From Hyphomicrobiales bacterium (GTDB lineage Bacteria > Pseudomonadota > Alphaproteobacteria > Rhizobiales > Devosiaceae), in assembly GCA_015487515.1 (NCBI GenBank), contig WFPQ01000306.1, positions 1 to 6,584 of the forward strand: a DNA stretch of 6,584 bases, written 5' to 3'. Each line of letters begins with the position of its first letter. Positions within the stretch are counted from its first letter, which is position 1. The notes under the pieces were generated by a model that was not told where the DNA came from, ran no database searches, and saw only the letters and a program-made list of their open reading frames with translations. Below are positions 1 through 6,036 of this stretch, in pieces. A program made the position numbers and the translations under genes.

Positions 1-4
1 GCAT

Positions 5-83
5 CCGACACACCTGTGCCCGACACACCTGTGCCCGACACACCCACACACCTGTGCCCGACACACCCACGCACCTTTTGCAC
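5..83. repeat. Short C/A-rich tandem repeat (minisatellite), degenerating to the right
   Basis: Two identical 15-bp units (CCGACACACCTGTGC at 5-19 and 20-34) are followed by a 23-bp unit (35-57), which is the same unit with 8 extra bases (ACACCCAC) in the middle, and then by a 26-bp diverged unit (58-83). A further trace of CCGACCCGTG follows at 84-93. The top strand has very few G residues. Each intact unit carries CACA-CC-TGTG, a small inverted repeat. The array may extend left of the window. The 15-bp units would keep a reading frame (Pro-Val-Pro-Asp-Thr), but the 23-bp unit breaks it, which argues against simple selection for a protein repeat. The repetition is directly visible; its function is unknown. 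Confidence 0.85.
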
Positions 84-278
84 CCGACCCGTGAAACCGG
101 GGTTTCAAAGGCCGAAGAAGCCAGCCGAAACGCACCCGAGGGCGCAACGCGCTGTCGGGCGGGGACCGTGGACATCAAGGCATCCACAAGTGACTCGGAT
201 TCATACGGCCTTGTCAGAGTTGGCAGGGTTATAGGGGCATGAAAGCACAGGAGTCAACAAGGATAACGGACAGAAAGC
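84..278 (+). other. Left flank without a recognised gene; possible 3' end of an incoming ORF
   Basis: No gene family is recognisable here. Two forward frames are open from the window edge. One stops at 232-234 (TAG) and the other at 240-242 (TGA). The second frame, from about position 87, uses many G-first or A-first codons of the RNY type seen in real genes and ends in a Ser/Asp- and Gly/Val-rich tail (SDSDSYGLVRVGRVIGA). Its stop lies 36 bases before a strong terminator, the usual arrangement for a gene end. Against a gene: the same frame reads poorly through the upstream repeat, no domain is visible, and the length is too short to judge. It could equally be intergenic DNA or the end of a non-coding RNA. 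No conserved SRP RNA, tmRNA or tRNA element was seen. Confidence 0.3.
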
Positions 279-306
279 AAAACCCCGTCTGGCCACGGGG
301 CTTTTT
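279..306 (+). terminator. Rho-independent terminator (possibly bidirectional)
   Basis: A perfect 6-bp stem CCCCGT (283-288) / ACGGGG (295-300) with a 6-base loop CTGGCC is followed by C and five T (302-306) on the plus strand. The A-run before the stem (279-282) gives TTTT after the stem on the minus strand, so it could stop transcription both ways. It must end a plus-strand transcript entering from the left, because the next gene starts at 363. It therefore isolates the aminopeptidase gene from whatever lies upstream. Confidence 0.8.
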
Positions 307-337
307 CTGGGCTAGATCAGCGTAAATAATGACCGTA

Positions 338-354
338 CCGGAAAAATTTTCAGG
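338..354. promoter_or_regulatory. Imperfect 17-bp palindrome overlapping the aminopeptidase ribosome binding site
   Basis: The sequence CCGGAAAAATTTTCAGG is symmetrical around position 346 except for one mismatched pair (G340/A352). Its right arm contributes AGG to the Shine-Dalgarno AGGA (352-355) of the gene at 363. It could be an operator, or it could partly mask the ribosome site in RNA, although the central loop would be tight. No known regulator motif was recognised, and a chance palindrome in an AT-rich leader remains possible. Confidence 0.25.
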
Positions 355-362
355 ATGATGCA

Positions 363-1598
363 ATGACCAATCCCATAGACCAGGACAAGCTGGAAAAACT
401 GGCAAGGGTTGCCATAGAGGTCGGGCTGGACCTGCAGGATGGCCAGGATCTCATCATGACCGCCCCCCTGGAGGCCGTTCCCCTGGTCCGTCTTGTCACC
501 AGACATGCCTACAGGGCCGGGGCCGGCCTGGTCACCACCCTTTATTCGGACCCCCAGGCCACCCTGGCCCGCTATGAATACGGCCATGACCATAGTTTCG
601 ACCGGGCCGCAAGCTGGCTTTTTGATGGCATCGGCAAGGCATTTGATGACAATGCGGCCCGGCTGGCCATTACGGCGGAAAACCCCATGCTGCTGGCCAG
701 CGAGGACCCGGAAAAGGTCGGAAGGGTCAACAAGGCCATGTCCATGGCCTCGACCCCCATGCGCCAGCGCATCGTCGAATTCAACATCAACTGGAACATA
801 ATTGCCTATCCCGGCACTGACTGGGCAAAGCTGGTTTTTCCCGGCCAGACCGAAGAAAACGCCATCAGAAAACTGGCCGAAGCGATATTTTCCGCCTCAA
901 GGGTCGATCGCAGGGACCCGGTTGCCGCCTGGCATGAACATAACAAGATCCTGGCCGAAAAGTCTGCATGGCTCAACGAAATGAACTTTGATGCCCTCCA
1001 TTTCACCGGCCCCGATACCGATCTCAGGGTAGGCCTTGCCAGGGATCACGAATGGATGGGCGGGGCTTCAAGAGCAAGGAACGGCATAGTCTGCAATCCC
1101 AACATTCCCACCGAGGAAGTCTTTACCACCCCCCATGCCATGCGGGTCGACGGGTTCGTGCGCTCTTCAAAACCCCTTTCCTACAACGGAACCCTGATAG
1201 AAAATATCCAGGCCCGCTTCGAGAACGGCAGGATAGTCAGCGCCAGCGCCAGCAAGGGCGAGGAAGTCCTGACAAGTATGCTCGATATCGACGAGGGGGC
1301 CCGGCGGCTGGGAGAGGTGGCCCTGGTGCCCCATTCCTCCCCCATTTCCCGGTCAGAAACCCTGTTCTACAATACCATGTTCGACGAAAATGCCGCCTGC
1401 CACATCGCCCAGGGTCAATGTTACTCGAAATGCTTTAGGAACAGCGAAAACATTTCCCCCGAACAGATAAGGGCCAATGGTGGCAATTCCAGCCAGATTC
1501 ACGTGGACTGGATGATCGGAGATGCCCGCACGGACATTGACGGCATCACCGGGGACGGAACACGAATACCCGTATTCCGCAAGGGAGAATGGGCCTGA
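363..1598 (+). CDS. M29-family metallo-aminopeptidase (aminopeptidase T / AmpS type)
   Basis: The 411-residue protein has the usual length for peptidase family M29, cytosolic dinuclear-metal enzymes that release N-terminal residues from peptides. The metal-site residues known from Thermus aminopeptidase T have clear counterparts: Glu252 in PTEEVFTTP, Glu318 in LGEVALV, His347 in NAACHIAQG, Tyr354 in QCYSK, and His380 plus Asp382 in IHVDWMIG. The spacing Glu252-Glu318 (66) and His347-Tyr354 (7) matches the family. The N-terminal part (about 1-190) is the family's own domain, with typical segments YSDPQATLARYEYG and AYPGTDWAK. There is no signal peptide or membrane segment. The ATG start has AGGA (352-355) seven bases upstream and follows the terminator at 279-306, so the gene is probably transcribed alone. 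The sequence does not show substrate preference. The family is clear; the physiological role is inferred as general peptide turnover. Confidence 0.95.
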   Translation: MTNPIDQDKLEKLARVAIEVGLDLQDGQDLIMTAPLEAVPLVRLVTRHAYRAGAGLVTTLYSDPQATLARYEYGHDHSFDRAASWLFDGIGKAFDDNAARLAITAENPMLLASEDPEKVGRVNKAMSMASTPMRQRIVEFNINWNIIAYPGTDWAKLVFPGQTEENAIRKLAEAIFSASRVDRRDPVAAWHEHNKILAEKSAWLNEMNFDALHFTGPDTDLRVGLARDHEWMGGASRARNGIVCNPNIPTEEVFTTPHAMRVDGFVRSSKPLSYNGTLIENIQARFENGRIVSASASKGEEVLTSMLDIDEGARRLGEVALVPHSSPISRSETLFYNTMFDENAACHIAQGQCYSKCFRNSENISPEQIRANGGNSSQIHVDWMIGDARTDIDGITGDGTRIPVFRKGEWA

Positions 1599-1752
1599 AT
1601 GGCCGCCCGGAACGCCGATGCAGGCCTAGCCCCCCTTGCCGGATTTTGCCAGGATCCCTCCCCCCGGCCGGTTTTGCGTAGCACCCGCTCTGGAAATCCG
1701 ATCGATTGTGCGCCATATAGGGCCGGTAAAATTGCAACAAGACCCGGGAACC

Positions 1753-1769
1753 CCGGCAAATCGTGCCGG
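1753..1769 (+). promoter_or_regulatory. Hairpin in the dapF leader with a competing alternative stem
   Basis: CCGGCA (1753-1758) pairs perfectly with TGCCGG (1764-1769) around the 5-base loop AATCG. An upstream stem CGGG (1745-1748) / CCCG (1752-1755) shares bases 1753-1755, so the two cannot form together. TTGCCGG at 1636-1642 could also pair with CCGGCAA (1753-1759). Only a short GTTT follows, so this is not a standard terminator. The pairing is visible in the sequence; a regulatory role is a guess. Confidence 0.3.
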
Positions 1770-1808
1770 AAAGTTTACCGATAAAACTGCCAAGAAAATT
1801 CCAATGTC

Positions 1809-1813
1809 AGGAA
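1809..1813 (+). promoter_or_regulatory. Shine-Dalgarno site that decides the dapF start
   Basis: AGGAA (1809-1813) lies five bases before the ATG at 1819. The competing in-frame ATG at 1804 has only an A-rich AAGAAAA sequence upstream. This favours 1819, which puts the conserved motif KMNGLGNDFV at residues 9-18, as in other DapF proteins. Confidence 0.6.
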
Positions 1814-1818
1814 CTCCG

Positions 1819-2700
1819 ATGTCCAGCAATATCAGATATTTGAAAATGAACGGGCTGGGCAATGATTTTGTCATACTGGACAGCCGTGAACACAATATTG
1901 ACCTGAATGGCGATCAGGTGCGCCTGATAGCCGACCGGGAACAGGGCATAGGTTGCGATCAACTGATCATCCTGAATGATGCAAAAACCCCCCGATCAGA
2001 TGTTTTCGTGAGGATTTTCAATCATGACGGGGGTGAAGTTGCAGCCTGTGGCAATGCCATGCGTTGTGTCGGGGCGATATTGTCAAAGGAAAGCGGGCGG
2101 GAAAAAATCATCATTGAAACCCGTGCCGGAATATTGAGCGCCGTGGTCAGAGGTGAAATTGTAACGGTTGACATGGGCAGGCCCAGATTTGACTGGCAGG
2201 ACATTCCCTTGTCGGAAGAATTCGACGACACGACAGGCATAGAATTGCAGATCGGACCCATCGACGATCCGGTCCTGCATACTCCAAGCGTTGTCAATGT
2301 TGGCAATCCCCACGCCATATTCTGGGTCGACAGGGACCCGGACCAGTATGATCTGGCCCGGTTTGGTCCCCTGCTGGAAAACCACCCCCTGTTTCCCGAG
2401 CGGGCCAACATATCACTGGCCCGGATAGTTTCTGACGAGGAGGCAAAAATCCTGGTCTGGGAGCGCGGAGCCGGCCTGACCAGGGCCTGCGGTACTGCCG
2501 CCTGTGCCGTTGCCGTGGCCGGGGCGCGAAAGGGACTGTTAAAGCGCAAGGCCAGGATAAACCTGCCCGGAGGCGACCTCTGCATAGAATGGCAAAAGGA
2601 AAATGACCACATATTGATGAGCGGCCCCTGGGAACTTGATGGCGAGGGAGAAATCTCCCTTGCAGACCCCGGCCAGCAGACAACGGACGCCGGCCGATGA
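1819..2700 (+). CDS. dapF: Diaminopimelate epimerase
   Basis: DapF converts LL-2,6-diaminopimelate to the meso form in the cytosol, without a cofactor, for lysine and peptidoglycan synthesis. From this start the protein has 293 residues, close to the usual 275-290. The two catalytic cysteines are present: Cys77 in AACGNAMRC and Cys224 in RACGTAACA. Substrate-binding motifs are also intact: GNDFV (14-18), NVGNPHAIFW (160-169) and WERGAGLT (214-221). The two symmetrical halves run about 1-120 and 150-275. The last 15 or so residues are a polar, probably disordered tail. An alternative ATG at 1804 would add five residues (MSGTP) but has a weaker ribosome site. The TGA stop overlaps the ATG of mtaB in ATGA (2697-2700), so dapF is the first visible gene of a coupled operon. 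Confidence 0.97.
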   Translation: MSSNIRYLKMNGLGNDFVILDSREHNIDLNGDQVRLIADREQGIGCDQLIILNDAKTPRSDVFVRIFNHDGGEVAACGNAMRCVGAILSKESGREKIIIETRAGILSAVVRGEIVTVDMGRPRFDWQDIPLSEEFDDTTGIELQIGPIDDPVLHTPSVVNVGNPHAIFWVDRDPDQYDLARFGPLLENHPLFPERANISLARIVSDEEAKILVWERGAGLTRACGTAACAVAVAGARKGLLKRKARINLPGGDLCIEWQKENDHILMSGPWELDGEGEISLADPGQQTTDAGR

Positions 2701-3965
2701 GAAGGGATCCGAAAACACTGACCTTTGGCTGTCGGCTGAACAGTTTTGAATCGGAAGTCATGGCAGACCTGGCAAAGAGGGCCGGTCTTGGCCATGTGCT
2801 GATCGTCAATTCCTGTGCCGTTACCGCCGAAGCGGTGCGCCAGACCCGGCAGGCCATTCGCCGGGCCCGGCGCGATGACCCCGACCGCAGGATCATCGTC
2901 ACCGGATGCGCAGCCCAGACCGAGGGGTCCACATTCGCGGACATGGAAGAGGTAGACCTGGTAATCGGCAATAACGACAAGTTGCAGCCCGAAACCTACC
3001 AGAACCTTTCACTGAAAGCCATCAATGACAAGTTGCATGTCAGTGACATAATGACGGTGCGCCAGACCGCCCCCCACCTGATCGAGGGCATGGACGGACG
3101 CACCAGGGCATTCGTGCAGGTGCAGAACGGTTGCGACCACCGTTGCACCTTTTGCATAATCCCCCTTGGCCGCGGTCCCTCGCGCTCTGCCCCCATGGGC
3201 CTGGTGGTGGAACAGGTCAAGAAACTGGTGGGCAATGGCCATGCCGAGGTGGTACTGACCGGGGTTGATACCACCTCCTATGGAAGCGACCTGCCGGGCA
3301 GCCAGAGTCTTGGGCTTCTCGTCCAGCAGATCCTGCTCCACGTACCCGACCTGAAAAGACTGAGAATTTCCTCCATCGACAGCATAGAGGCCGACGAGGC
3401 CCTGTTCGAGGCCATGCAAGAAAAGAGATTCATGCCCCACCTGCACCTTTCCCTGCAGTCCGGGGATGACATGATCCTGAAAAGAATGAAAAGGCGCCAC
3501 CTGCGCAGCGACAGCCTGGCATTCGTGAAAAAGGTCCGCTCGATCAGGCCCGACATGGTGTTCGGCGCCGATATCATCGCAGGCTTTCCCACCGAGACCG
3601 AAGCCATGTTCGAAAATTCCCTCTCCCTGATAAGCCAGGCCGGAATCATATACACCCATGTCTTCCCCTATTCGAAACGCAAGGGAACCCCGGCAGCAAG
3701 AATCCCTGACCAGGTGGAAAAATCCACCAGGAAACGCCGCGCTGCCCTGTTGCGGGCGGCCGGAGACCAGCAATTTGCAGCCCATTGCGCCAGACTGGTA
3801 GGGACCATCCAAAAGGTCCTGATCGAAAAGCCCGGCCACGGGCGCACCGAGCAGTTTGTTCCCGTCAATGTCGAGGGAGCAAGGCCCGGAGAAATCGTCC
3901 GCGTCAGGATTCTTGACTCCCGGTCCGACGGTCTTGTCGCAGAACCCGCAAGGAACGCCGCATGA
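2697..3965 (+). CDS. mtaB: tRNA (N6-threonylcarbamoyladenosine(37)-C2)-methylthiotransferase MtaB
   Basis: This radical-SAM enzyme of the methylthiotransferase family adds a methylthio group to t6A37 of tRNA, next to the anticodon. The 422 residues show the full family layout. The N-terminal UPF0004 domain carries the three auxiliary-cluster cysteines Cys12 (FGCRLNS), Cys40 (NSCAVT) and Cys71 (TGCAAQ). The radical-SAM domain (about 135-335) has CxxxCxxC at Cys146, Cys150 and Cys153 (GCDHRCTFCIIP), then RGPSRS, LTGVDTTSYG, HLSLQSGDD and ADIIAGFPTE. A C-terminal TRAM-like RNA-binding domain spans about 365-418. The N-terminal motif TLTFGCRLNSFESE and the RGPSRS wording suit MtaB better than MiaB or RimO. 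The start overlaps the dapF stop by ATGA and has no strong Shine-Dalgarno of its own, so translation probably depends on ribosomes finishing dapF. Both cluster sites look intact. Confidence 0.95.
   Translation: MRRDPKTLTFGCRLNSFESEVMADLAKRAGLGHVLIVNSCAVTAEAVRQTRQAIRRARRDDPDRRIIVTGCAAQTEGSTFADMEEVDLVIGNNDKLQPETYQNLSLKAINDKLHVSDIMTVRQTAPHLIEGMDGRTRAFVQVQNGCDHRCTFCIIPLGRGPSRSAPMGLVVEQVKKLVGNGHAEVVLTGVDTTSYGSDLPGSQSLGLLVQQILLHVPDLKRLRISSIDSIEADEALFEAMQEKRFMPHLHLSLQSGDDMILKRMKRRHLRSDSLAFVKKVRSIRPDMVFGADIIAGFPTETEAMFENSLSLISQAGIIYTHVFPYSKRKGTPAARIPDQVEKSTRKRRAALLRAAGDQQFAAHCARLVGTIQKVLIEKPGHGRTEQFVPVNVEGARPGEIVRVRILDSRSDGLVAEPARNAA
3950..3955 (+). promoter_or_regulatory. Shine-Dalgarno of ftsY inside the end of mtaB
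   Basis: AAGGAA lies six bases before the ftsY ATG (3962) and within the last codons of mtaB. Unlike mtaB, ftsY therefore has its own ribosome site as well as the ATGA overlap and can be translated both by coupling and independently. Confidence 0.6.
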
Positions 3966-5179
3966 GCAATGATGAAAAGAAAGGGGGGAAAGGATTTTTC
4001 AAGCGCCTGTTTGGCGGTTCCGAAAATGATCTTTCTCAAGATGATGAACCTTCTGAAAAAATGGATGCCCCTCCCCAAAAATCCACCGGAACAAGAGAGG
4101 ACCTGCCTGCCCCCCCTCCAAAGGACGAAGAGGCCGCAATAGCCGCGGGCAGGACAACAAGAAAGGAAACCGGCGAAACGGAAACAGAAGAAGAAAAGGC
4201 GGAAAAACCGGAACGGGAACCCGAACCAGAAACAGACGTTCCCCCGCCAGGAGAAAAGCGCAGGAACTGGTTCCTGCGCCTGACTTCAGGCCTCAAGAAA
4301 ACCTCCGACCAGCTTGGCGACAATATCGGCGCCGTATTCACCAGGAAAAAGCTGGACGCCCGGACCCTTGAAGAACTCGAAGACGTGCTCATTCAGGCCG
4401 ACCTAGGAATAGATACGGCCCTGGCCATAACCCAGGCCCTTGAAAAAGACCGCTTTGAGAGGGAAATATCCACGAAGGATGTCAAGAAGGTGCTGGCCCG
4501 GGAAGTCGAAAAGACCCTGGAGCCGGTGGCATCCCCCCTGGTCATTGATGAACAGGCCAGACCGTTCGTCATTCTCATGGTCGGGGTCAACGGATCGGGA
4601 AAAACCACCACCATCGGGAAGCTGGCCGAAAAATATTGCCGGGAAGGCAAAAACGTCATGCTGGCCGCAGGCGATACCTTTCGTGCTGCTGCCATCGAAC
4701 AATTGACGGTATGGGGCAAAAGGGCCGGCTGTGAAGTGATTTCGCGCCCCCCCGGTTCCGATGCCTCCGGGCTGGCCTATGACGCCCTTGAACGGGCCCG
4801 TAATTCCAATACCGACATATTGATCATTGACACGGCCGGAAGGTTGCAGAACCGTGATGAACTGATGGCCGAGCTGGAAAAGATCGTCCGGGTGATAAAG
4901 AAACTGGATCCTGACGCCCCCCACGCCACATTGCTGACCCTTGATGCAACCACCGGGCAGAATGCCCTGCAACAGGTTGAAATTTTCGGGCAAAGGGCCG
5001 GAGTAACGGGACTGGTAATGACCAAGCTGGACGGCACGGCCCGCGGCGGCATATTGGTGGCAATCGCCAAAAAACACCCGTTGCCGGTTCACTATGTGGG
5101 GGTTGGCGAGGGCGCGGATGACCTGGAACCATTTTCTCCGGGGGATTTTGCCATGGCAATCACCGGAACCGGCGAATGA
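3962..5179 (+). CDS. ftsY: Signal recognition particle receptor FtsY
   Basis: FtsY is the membrane-associated GTPase that docks SRP-ribosome complexes at the Sec translocon. The 405-residue protein starts with a short basic amphipathic segment (KKGGKGFFKRLFGG, 6-19). An acidic, Glu/Pro/Lys-rich linker (20-100) follows, matching the poorly conserved A domain. A second lipid-binding helix at the A/N boundary (about 101-126, RNWFLRLTSGLKK) leads into the N domain (about 115-195). The G domain (about 200-402) has all GTPase motifs: P-loop GVNGSGKTTTIGK (208-220), DTFRAAAIEQL (238-248), DTAGR (290-294), TKLDG (354-358) and the closing GVGEGADDLEPF (380-391). It lacks the Met-rich M domain of Ffh, which settles FtsY over Ffh. 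The ATG overlaps the mtaB stop by ATGA and has a good ribosome site (AAGGAA). A run of six G (3983-3988) occurs at codons 8-9, with no frame break. Confidence 0.98.
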   Translation: MSNDEKKGGKGFFKRLFGGSENDLSQDDEPSEKMDAPPQKSTGTREDLPAPPPKDEEAAIAAGRTTRKETGETETEEEKAEKPEREPEPETDVPPPGEKRRNWFLRLTSGLKKTSDQLGDNIGAVFTRKKLDARTLEELEDVLIQADLGIDTALAITQALEKDRFEREISTKDVKKVLAREVEKTLEPVASPLVIDEQARPFVILMVGVNGSGKTTTIGKLAEKYCREGKNVMLAAGDTFRAAAIEQLTVWGKRAGCEVISRPPGSDASGLAYDALERARNSNTDILIIDTAGRLQNRDELMAELEKIVRVIKKLDPDAPHATLLTLDATTGQNALQQVEIFGQRAGVTGLVMTKLDGTARGGILVAIAKKHPLPVHYVGVGEGADDLEPFSPGDFAMAITGTGE

Positions 5180-5262
5180 AACGGCCATGGCACAAGGACA
5201 GGCTGCCGCCTGAAAACCATTTGGGGCATGATAAACGCATGAAGGGAAAAGACCATGGCTGA
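5176..5262 (+). CDS. Possible 28-codon linker ORF between ftsY and yciB
   Basis: An ATG overlapping the ftsY stop (ATGA, 5176-5179) opens a frame of 28 codons that crosses the whole gap and ends with TGA at 5260-5262, eight bases inside yciB. The peptide is very basic and His-rich (it begins [15 protein letters not shown]). GGAA at 5165-5168 lies seven bases upstream. It could serve only to carry ribosomes from ftsY to yciB. A frame this short is open by chance roughly one time in four, and the peptide matches no family I know, so it may mean nothing. Confidence 0.2.
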   Translation: MKRPWHKDRLPPENHLGHDKRMKGKDHG

Positions 5263-5908
5263 AAACAGCCCGAAAACCGAAGAGGAAATAAACTGGGACG
5301 AGGTGAAGCCCCAGATGATAAAGCTCGGGCTGGAACTGGGCCCCCTGATCCTGTTCTTCTTCGTCAATGCCCGCGGAATTGCAATTCTTGAAGCCTTTCC
5401 ATCCCTTGGAGCTCTTTTTCCCGGCCCCATATTCCTGGCCACCGGCATATTCATGATCGCAATGATCATTTCCCTGGCCCTGTCCTGGCTGATATTGAAA
5501 CGCATCGCGGTAATGCCGCTGGTTACCGGGATAATAGTCCTGGTCTTTGGCGGCCTCACCATCTATCTGCAGGATGACACCTTCATCAAGATGAAGCCCA
5601 CCATCGTCAATGTCCTGTTCGGCGCCATCTTGCTGGGCGGGTTGCTGTTTGGCCAGTCCCTGCTGAAATACGTATTCGGAGAAGTCTACAGGCTGCAGGC
5701 AAGAGGCTGGTGGATACTGACCCTGCGCTGGGGACTGTTTTTTCTGTTTCTTGCCGCCCTGAACGAAATCGTCTGGCGCAATTTTTCCACCGATCAGTGG
5801 GTGGCCTTCAAGGTCTGGGGCATCATGCCCATCACCATCGTTTTTTCCCTGTTCCAGATGAAACTGCTCAACAGGTACGCCCCCGAAGAAGAAACGGCGG
5901 CCGAATGA
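5255..5908 (+). CDS. yciB: YciB / septation protein A family inner-membrane protein
   Basis: This is a polytopic inner-membrane protein of the YciB/IspZ (intracellular septation protein A) family, linked in enterobacteria to envelope integrity and cell division; its molecular activity is not established. The 217 residues contain five to six hydrophobic segments: about 24-38, 57-80, 86-105, 117-137, 151-172 and 186-202. Family signature patches are visible: [10 protein letters not shown] (26-35), [13 protein letters not shown] (107-119), LFGQSLLK (131-138) and [19 protein letters not shown] (168-186). The N-terminal 20 residues and the acidic C-terminal tail (EEETAAE) are polar and longer than in the E. 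coli protein of about 180 residues. The ATG has AAGGGA (5242-5247) seven bases upstream. With 75 bp after ftsY and no terminator between, it probably belongs to the dapF-mtaB-ftsY transcript. Among its 23 Ile codons, 8 are ATA. Confidence 0.93.
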   Translation: MAENSPKTEEEINWDEVKPQMIKLGLELGPLILFFFVNARGIAILEAFPSLGALFPGPIFLATGIFMIAMIISLALSWLILKRIAVMPLVTGIIVLVFGGLTIYLQDDTFIKMKPTIVNVLFGAILLGGLLFGQSLLKYVFGEVYRLQARGWWILTLRWGLFFLFLAALNEIVWRNFSTDQWVAFKVWGIMPITIVFSLFQMKLLNRYAPEEETAAE

Positions 5909-5970
5909 CCAAAGAGGCGCATGGCCGGCGCCAAGAGACATGCACTCAGCCGGCGGTCACGGAATGACGG

Positions 5971-5991
5971 CAAGGGCACAAATGCCCCTTG
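5971..5991. terminator. Weak hairpin between convergent yciB and ccmG, possible terminator
   Basis: CAAGGGCA (5971-5978) pairs with TGCCCCTTG (5983-5991) around a CAAA loop, giving eight base pairs with one bulged C. It sits in the 128-bp gap between two genes that run towards each other, where a shared terminator is expected. Neither strand has a T-run after the stem, so it is not a canonical rho-independent terminator and may instead stabilise the 3' end of a transcript. Confidence 0.35.
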
Positions 5992-6036
5992 TATGCCAGT
6001 ATTTGCCGGCCCCAAACTTACCGGTCTCCAAAAATT

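Larger units (their letters stand above)
1599..1818. other. Intergenic region / dapF leader (220 bp)
   Basis: The dapF reading frame stays open upstream to a TTG at 1636, but the predicted residues are Pro/Arg/Cys-rich, resemble no DapF extension, and come before the well-supported dapF start. No convincing terminator follows the aminopeptidase stop: CCGGCCGG (1664-1671) followed by TTTT is a bare palindrome without a loop. No good -35/-10 pair was found; TTGTGC ... TAAAAT with a 15-base spacer around 1706-1732 is weak. A hairpin (1753-1769) and a competing small stem (1745-1755) suggest a structured RNA leader. No lysine riboswitch consensus was recognised. Confidence 0.5.

Noticed and set aside
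16..234. Forward open frame with Pro-Val-Pro-Asp-Thr repeats read as a gene
   Set aside because: The 23-bp repeat unit breaks the frame of the 15-bp units, the downstream codons are Arg/His/Pro-rich and unlike the neighbouring genes, and no domain is visible.
1664..1675. CCGGCCGG followed by TTTT as a terminator of the aminopeptidase gene
   Set aside because: A self-complementary octamer leaves no loop, so a hairpin terminator cannot form there.
1599..1818. Lysine riboswitch upstream of dapF
   Set aside because: The length would fit, but I could not find the conserved core motifs or the multi-helix junction, and the visible stems are short.
2022..2795. A 257-codon minus-strand open frame antisense to dapF
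   Set aside because: It overlaps the catalytic region of dapF and the start of mtaB, with a Ser/Pro/Arg-rich product and no ribosome site or family resemblance.
3009..3839. A 276-codon minus-strand open frame antisense to mtaB
   Set aside because: Composition is that of a shadow frame (Gly/His/Gln-rich, no motif), and it lies wholly inside a conserved radical-SAM gene.
3983..3988. Run of six G in the start of ftsY as a phase-variation tract
   Set aside because: It is short, the frame is intact, and on-off switching of an essential targeting factor is implausible.
4747..4753. Run of seven C in ftsY as a slippage site
   Set aside because: It encodes normal Arg-Pro-Pro-Gly residues in frame and fits the general liking for CCC codons in this genome.
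4403..5941. A 512-codon open frame on the minus strand across the end of ftsY, the gap and yciB
   Set aside because: The opposite strand holds two intact, recognisable genes with all their motifs. The antisense product is Gly/Gln/Pro-rich without any domain; lack of stops follows from the codon bias of the real genes.
5905..5967. 20-codon ORF overlapping the yciB stop by ATGA
   Set aside because: It is too short to separate from chance, has no clear ribosome site, and leads to no downstream gene on that strand.
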